From: Agrypnus murinus | Taxonomy: Eukaryota; Arthropoda; Insecta; Coleoptera; Elateridae | Direction: 5' to 3' | Length of the DNA stretch: 64,000 nucleotides | Assembly: GCA_929113105.1 (NCBI GenBank) | Contig: OV816028.1 | Span: 151,687,740 to 151,751,739 of the forward strand | Shown: piece after piece, positions 59,043 through 64,000 of the stretch | Numbering within the stretch: position 1 is the first letter of the stretch | Layout: each line of letters starts with the position of its first letter | Notes under the pieces: generated by a model | What the model was told of the DNA's origin: nothing | Databases searched by the model: none | Seen by the model: the letters and a program-made list of their open reading frames with translations, nothing else | Program-made: the position numbers and the translations under genes

Positions 59043-61800
59043 TATATATGAACTGAAAATTATGGTTTTAAAAAAGCTCAAGCCCTAAGAACAATGGCCA
59101 CGAGTTGAGAATTATACACACTCAAAGTGGTGTAGATTCCAAGTCGTTTTGGATACTTTTTGGATTCAATGACTCTGAAGAGTATTAGATCGGGATACCA
59201 TAGACTGTATAAACATTATAAACAATACTTAGGATCTGAAAATTACAAACTGTGGACCCAAAGTTGAACTACATTATAAGGATAGTGATTTTGATTCTAA
59301 ACTTTAACACCTGATAGATTATAAAGACTGTGCACTCGTGCACATTAAATAATAGTGCTGCACACTAAAGGCTGCAGATTTGAGAAGTACGAATTATACC
59401 TTATAGTATTATAATTAGTCCTTATAGTCTAGGTTAGACTATAACTTTCTCTCAACTTTTGTGTAGTGTAGACTATAACAACATACCAAGGATATATTAC
59501 ATACTTAGGATTGTGAAGCTATGTACTATGAAGTAAGATTCTGAGTAGCTCTATGCGCCTCACGGACTTTGAGAAGTATTTATAGACCATCAAAACTATG
59601 GAGTAAAATATTATAGATTTTAAGGCCTATACAAAATTTAAAATCTGTGTGTATAGCAAAAGCTGGCAATAATGATTACGGATTCTAAGACCTATGAACT
59701 GCAACTTCTTGCAGTATAAGGTATAAACTTTAAACGATTACGAATATAAGTCTACAGGCTCTGTGGTCTGACCTATTTGTTAGTCCAATGTAACCGATCT
59801 ACTTCGTGCGCCTATTCGCACTACTGACAGATTCATAACAGATAAAATCCGGAGGCATCACTAGCGTGTAACTTTAAAACTTCTTTAACCAATTATTTAT
59901 AACTTTATTATTTTTGTTTGGTTGGTACGAACTTTACAAATCTTTGTTCGGCGTGTTGTTTATCCTATTATAATCAAAGAAATATAATTTTAATTAAAGC
60001 CTTTTTTATTTTCATTCCTCACCAATAAGCAACAACTATATTATGAACAATTAAACTTTAGTGTTTAGTTATTAACGTTTTAATTTTCCACTTGTAACAT
60101 CCGTGAAATTAGATGCAAGATTAAAAATACAAATATGAATGAGTTCTTATTATAGAACCATTTCTGTCTTTATTAGCCATAATTAATGTTTATTCTTGTT
60201 TACTTCCTTATTTATAATTTTTCTTCTCCTCCTCTCTCCCCAATCCGCGTCCGCTTCATTCGCGTTACAACAAGGAAGTGATAAACAAAAAATCCCTTCT
60301 TAAAATCCTCCAGGAAAGTTTTTCACCTGTCTTATTTGGTACGGTGAAAAATTGTGCTCGTTATAAAGAAAATGCGTTCTAAGGCTCTGTGCAAGAAGAG
60401 AAAACACTGGTTTAAGAGTGTGGAAATTTCCATTTTTTCACTAAAATATGCAAATTTCCTTTTGATAAATTTTGTTGGTCTTCCCTAATATGCAATATGC
60501 ATATAATTCCACACGGCTTATGATGTTATTACTTGTAGTCGATGCGCAGGAAATAATCGAGCGGCACAACACACACCCAAAGTTTCTTCCAATCTCCCTC
60601 AGAAGCATCGATTTTCAAGATAGAGAAGAAGGAAAAAAAGAGATAAAAATAACGAAAGCATTACGAGACCAAAAATGTACAATGCTTAATCTGGTTTGAA
60701 ATAAGAGACGGTTGATTTATTCATGGTCGAATGCTCAATACACCTTAATCTTGAGATATTGTAGCCGGATTCGTCTCGAACCGGAATGATTGATGGACCA
60801 TTAAAAAGTTTTTAAAAAATTCCTTTGATTGAAATACTAGGGTTTGTTTACGTTATTTATTGACAGATATTTTTGCTTTGGTTCGATTGGGTTGTTGCCA
60901 TCAGTAAATAATTTAATGAGATACGATTATGGGATCCTATTGTTAGAATGAATACATTTAAAAAAAGAAACTTATTTTCTTCGTCTTTGACGTTCACGTT
61001 GTGGTTAGCTGCATCCATTCAGAGTTCTGTAAAGAGGTTTGTAATTACAGATAAAAAGAATTTTAGGGACTTGTTACTGGAAGAGTTTGTCATTCTACAT
61101 TATTTTTACACCTAAGATATGGAATAGATCAAATTGTTTGCCTCAAAGGTGGCTTCGTTCGTAGAGTCATTCGGAAGTCGACTTGGTAATTTACTCCATA
61201 ATAAATGAACAACTAGTTAGTTATCAACACCACTTCAACTTCAGTTAGTTACTCAGCTTCTGTACTGATAGATACTGCGAAATTCTTTCTTCAGTATCTC
61301 AGCTTTTTAAACAACTGCAAAAGCCTGTAACCTGGCACATTCTCTGCCTGGCTGAGAAAACATAACCACTTGTCGAAGAAACCAATGTAAACAAAGGCAA
61401 ACGAAATAAAAATTTTAGTAATAAGGGAAACTTTAGATCTGATGAGTGGGCGTATATAACAAAAACCTTCCTGGGAAGTTAGAATCATAAGCGTGTTGTT
61501 TTCTGTGAGCATTATATTTCACATATAGCTATGCTTGACGACAGAATTACGAAATCTTTCTACTCACAGTACTAAAAAAATACAGAGAAGCAGTCGCTAA
61601 TTTTAGCACCTACATACCTCATAAAAATTCTAGATCTCATCCATTTACATTAAATTAATACGACTGTGCCACAATAGTTCTATCAACATTACAGTCTCGT
61701 TATAAAAACCTTAGCTCATAATTTTAGAGCAACTCATATCAACCCCTCTCCTAGAACTTTCCTAATTAAAGATTTCAAAACAACCGACCAAGTTTTGAAA
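59043..61800. other. Unassigned DNA
   Basis: No gene is supported. The segment 59040-59800 repeats loose words such as ATTATAAA and CTATGAA, which suggests decayed tandem sequence without a clear period. The segment 60180-60440 is less AT-rich and looks unique. Confidence 0.35.
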
Positions 61801-61910
61801 TGGTGGCTGAATTAAAATGTTTCATTTTCTTGTTAGCAGTTTCGGTTCGTGTTTTTATTGTGGAAGAAAAGATCATTTACAGAGGAATTGCAAATATGCC
61901 TTTTAAAATT
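61801..61910 (+). pseudogene. Retroelement gag remnant, CCHC zinc knuckle, copy 1
   Basis: The codons at 61850-61891 read CFYCGRKDHLQRNC, an intact C-x2-C-x4-H-x4-C zinc knuckle, the RNA-binding motif of retroelement Gag proteins. It is preceded by TAGCAGTTTCGGTTCGTG, shared with the second copy. The surrounding frame is short and has stops. The element family is not identified. Confidence 0.5.
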
Positions 61911-62599
61911 GGATAACCCCCTCCAGTAATTTTCACTGACTCAAGATCAGAAAGCTTCACAACACGTTCATTTACCGACATGGATCAAACCATAAGTGCT
62001 CAGGTTTATTTGGAGAAAAGACTTGTCCAGAATAAATTTAAAGATTTCCCGGCATCAAAAAGCATCTAAACAATGTGGAAAAGCTGCAAAAACATTAGTT
62101 TCAGATGTTTCAGCCGGAGTGAGTTCCAACCCATGGAATGTTAACGATCTCTGGGTTTTATTTTAGCATTCAAGCTGACCCATTTAACAATAGCGATGAT
62201 GCTGCGATTTTAAAATTCACGCAGTAATGCCAAATCGACGCATTCGCGGCTTTGGTCCAAAATGTGATCGGTACTTTATAAATAATTTCCAAAATTTATG
62301 TTTTAAGACAGGCATCCCACATAATCTTTAGTGACCTTTGACAGTCACAGTTCAGTTTGACGTGGAATTTTAATTCTTAACCTTACTAGCCTACGGTATA
62401 CCACCATATGGTGGTAATGGCTTATACTAGGTTAAAAGTTACAAATCAGTAAGTACTTTTAGCGACTTAACAAGACACTTAAAGAGAAATTAGTCCTATT
62501 ATTTGCTGATTGCTGGAAAGTGCACCGAAAACTTTTTAAAACGCTTTAAAATTATACTTGAGCAGTATGAAATATTTAGGAATAACATATGTATTTTTT
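61911..62599. other. Unassigned DNA between the two zinc-knuckle remnants
   Basis: No further gag or pol motif could be read. Confidence 0.35.
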
Positions 62600-62690
62600 A
62601 TAATCTTCTTGCTAGCAGTTTAGGTTTGTGTTTTTATTGTGGAAGATAAGACCATGACAAGAAAAATTGCCAAGATCCAATCGACGTCAT
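62600..62690 (+). pseudogene. Retroelement gag remnant, CCHC zinc knuckle, copy 2 with stop
   Basis: The codons at 62629-62670 read CFYCGR, stop, DHDKKNC: the same knuckle with TAA where copy 1 has a Lys codon. The upstream sequence TCTTGCTAGCAGTTTAGGTT matches copy 1 closely. The copies lie 779 bp apart in the same direction. Confidence 0.5.
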
Positions 62691-64000
62691 GAAGGCGTAG
62701 AAACTCACTGCACGTAAGATTGCGTATAATAAAACATCTGAATTGGTTTTCGAGCTTTACGTCGTCAAAATACTGCTGAAAAGGATTAGCATATATAAAT
62801 AAAAGGCCACACAAATAAAACTAGACCTAGAAAGTTGTTCTTGACTGACACAGGACATAAACGATGACATTAGTTAGAATAGTAATCTTACAAATTCTTT
62901 AGAGAGGATGTGCAATAAAAAGAGCTCTGTGTGGTAAATGAGAGAAAATCAAGACATTAATAACTTAACCTCTCCGTAAATTTAAGTTAATGAAATATGA
63001 TATTGACATTTTGAACCTGACTGACCTCTAAAGATCAAAGTTCTGAGGCCAATATTCTTAATGTAGTGTAATATTTTATGTGCTTTCTTATGCGTGGGGT
63101 GTGTTTAGACATCCGAAAACCTTTACTTATTTCAAACTTAGAACCTTTTCAAGGACAAAGAAGGTCTTTTTCTTCAATATTACGTTTTAAGAGCTTGCAA
63201 CACTTGCATACAAGAGCGTTGTTATGAACGTCAATCTAGTTATTTCCGGAGATCTGTAGGTTTTAATTTTTCATGGCCCTGAAATGTCTCTTAAAGTCAA
63301 TATTCTTTCAAATACCAAGCGACTCAGCATAACAGCGGGAAGTAAAATACTATCCACTTTACTCCAATACTCCAAGAAATGGGCGGTTTTTGCTCCTAGT
63401 CGTCTAAACCAGTATCAAGTGTCTTCTCATGTGACCTTTTTAGTGACCTCTGGTAGTTGCAATTCACTCTGTTTCAGAGAATCTAGATTTTTACGACAGC
63501 AGCAATCAACTTTCGTAGCAAAATTTCTTGCGTTGCAAGACAGAGCAATGTCTAACGGCCTCTAAAGTCGCAATTGATTTTTTGAGAAACTTGAATCAAT
63601 TTGAATGTTCGCTCAGAATCTTATAAGTTACCAACTTGCACAATAAGTGGAACGCCAAGCCAGACTATCTTCCGGCTTTTCCTTGACAGTTGACATTTCG
63701 ATAATAAAGATCATAGTATGATTTCTTTATCCTTATCCAGATCATATAATGTTTCTGAATTCTGTTGCAGCTATTGGCGAAAATGATGGCATACGCCCAT
63801 ACTCCTGTAGTATGAACAACTCCAACAGCGCAAGTAAGCGGAAGCTTGGCAACAATTGCATTGTAAATTATATAATTTTGCTCAAAACTATCAAACTCTA
63901 AAAGTTATAGAACATGAATTTTGCAAGAAACGCCACTAAAACTTTTCTCAAGTAATCTTAAGACTGAATGTCTGATACTTGCAACATTATAAATTCTAAA
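62691..64000. other. Unassigned DNA to the window end
   Basis: A 93-codon open frame at 63284-63565 has no known motif. A stretch near 63435 (TTTTTAGTGACCTCTGG) resembles one near 62325, again hinting at a decayed duplication with the zinc-knuckle region. Confidence 0.35.

Overview
The window looks like gene-poor, AT-rich nuclear DNA of an arthropod, most likely an insect. This rests on the element content: a mellifera-type mariner, a BEL/Pao retroelement, Ty3/gypsy and Penelope-like fragments, tRNA-derived SINE heads and many small inverted-repeat elements. The order or species cannot be told from the sequence. No host protein-coding exon, rRNA gene or intact tRNA gene is supported anywhere in the 64 kb. 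Every coding stretch recognised belongs to a mobile element, and each one is broken. The rest is probably intergenic or a very long intron.

Layout. 1-6 kb: a foldback-like inverted repeat built of GC-rich minisatellite (1160-1912), a 354-bp tandem duplication (2310-3125) and a degenerate GAAT-type array (4515-5830). 6.7-12.3 kb: a DNA transposon with about 340-bp terminal inverted repeats and a TTA target duplication (6734-8660). It sits directly upstream of a BEL/Pao element that has lost its reverse transcriptase and the end of its integrase. 13-16 kb: an unrecognised minus-strand open stretch, then a 638-bp near-palindrome bounded by TTAA. 16-21 kb: very AT-rich, with three copies of a Helitron-like tip, a hAT-like fragment and a SINE head. 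21.5-25.1 kb: a 130-155-bp repeat family on both strands. One tract is split by a 1.13-kb GC-rich insertion with a 13-bp target duplication.

27-35 kb: a tail-to-tail pair of Penelope-like ends, then a 6-kb satellite (28.7-34.8 kb). Its 108-126-bp monomers form a 468-bp higher-order unit and lie inside a 2,103-bp tandem duplication. 35-47 kb: several small inverted-repeat elements, a pair of abutting hairpins with the same AGGC loop, a second SINE head, a decayed gypsy integrase and a decayed LINE reverse transcriptase. 49-55 kb: a duplicated LTR/primer-site-like motif, a second Penelope end carrying part of the GIY-YIG domain, and a 17-unit satellite of about 105 bp (53.2-55.0 kb). 56.6-59.0 kb: a gypsy LTR end plus gag fragment, then a complete but frameshifted mariner with TA duplications. 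61.8-62.7 kb: two decayed CCHC zinc knuckles from one gag family.

The genes do not work together as a pathway. The order of events is readable in places: the 6.7-kb transposon lies between the BEL gag and whatever was once upstream of it, and the 22-kb insertion postdates the repeat it splits. The satellite was extended by a recent 2.1-kb duplication. The points most worth checking are the foldback-like minisatellite element, the 22-kb insertion, the hammerhead-like folds at the Penelope ends, the higher-order satellite and the paired AGGC hairpins.
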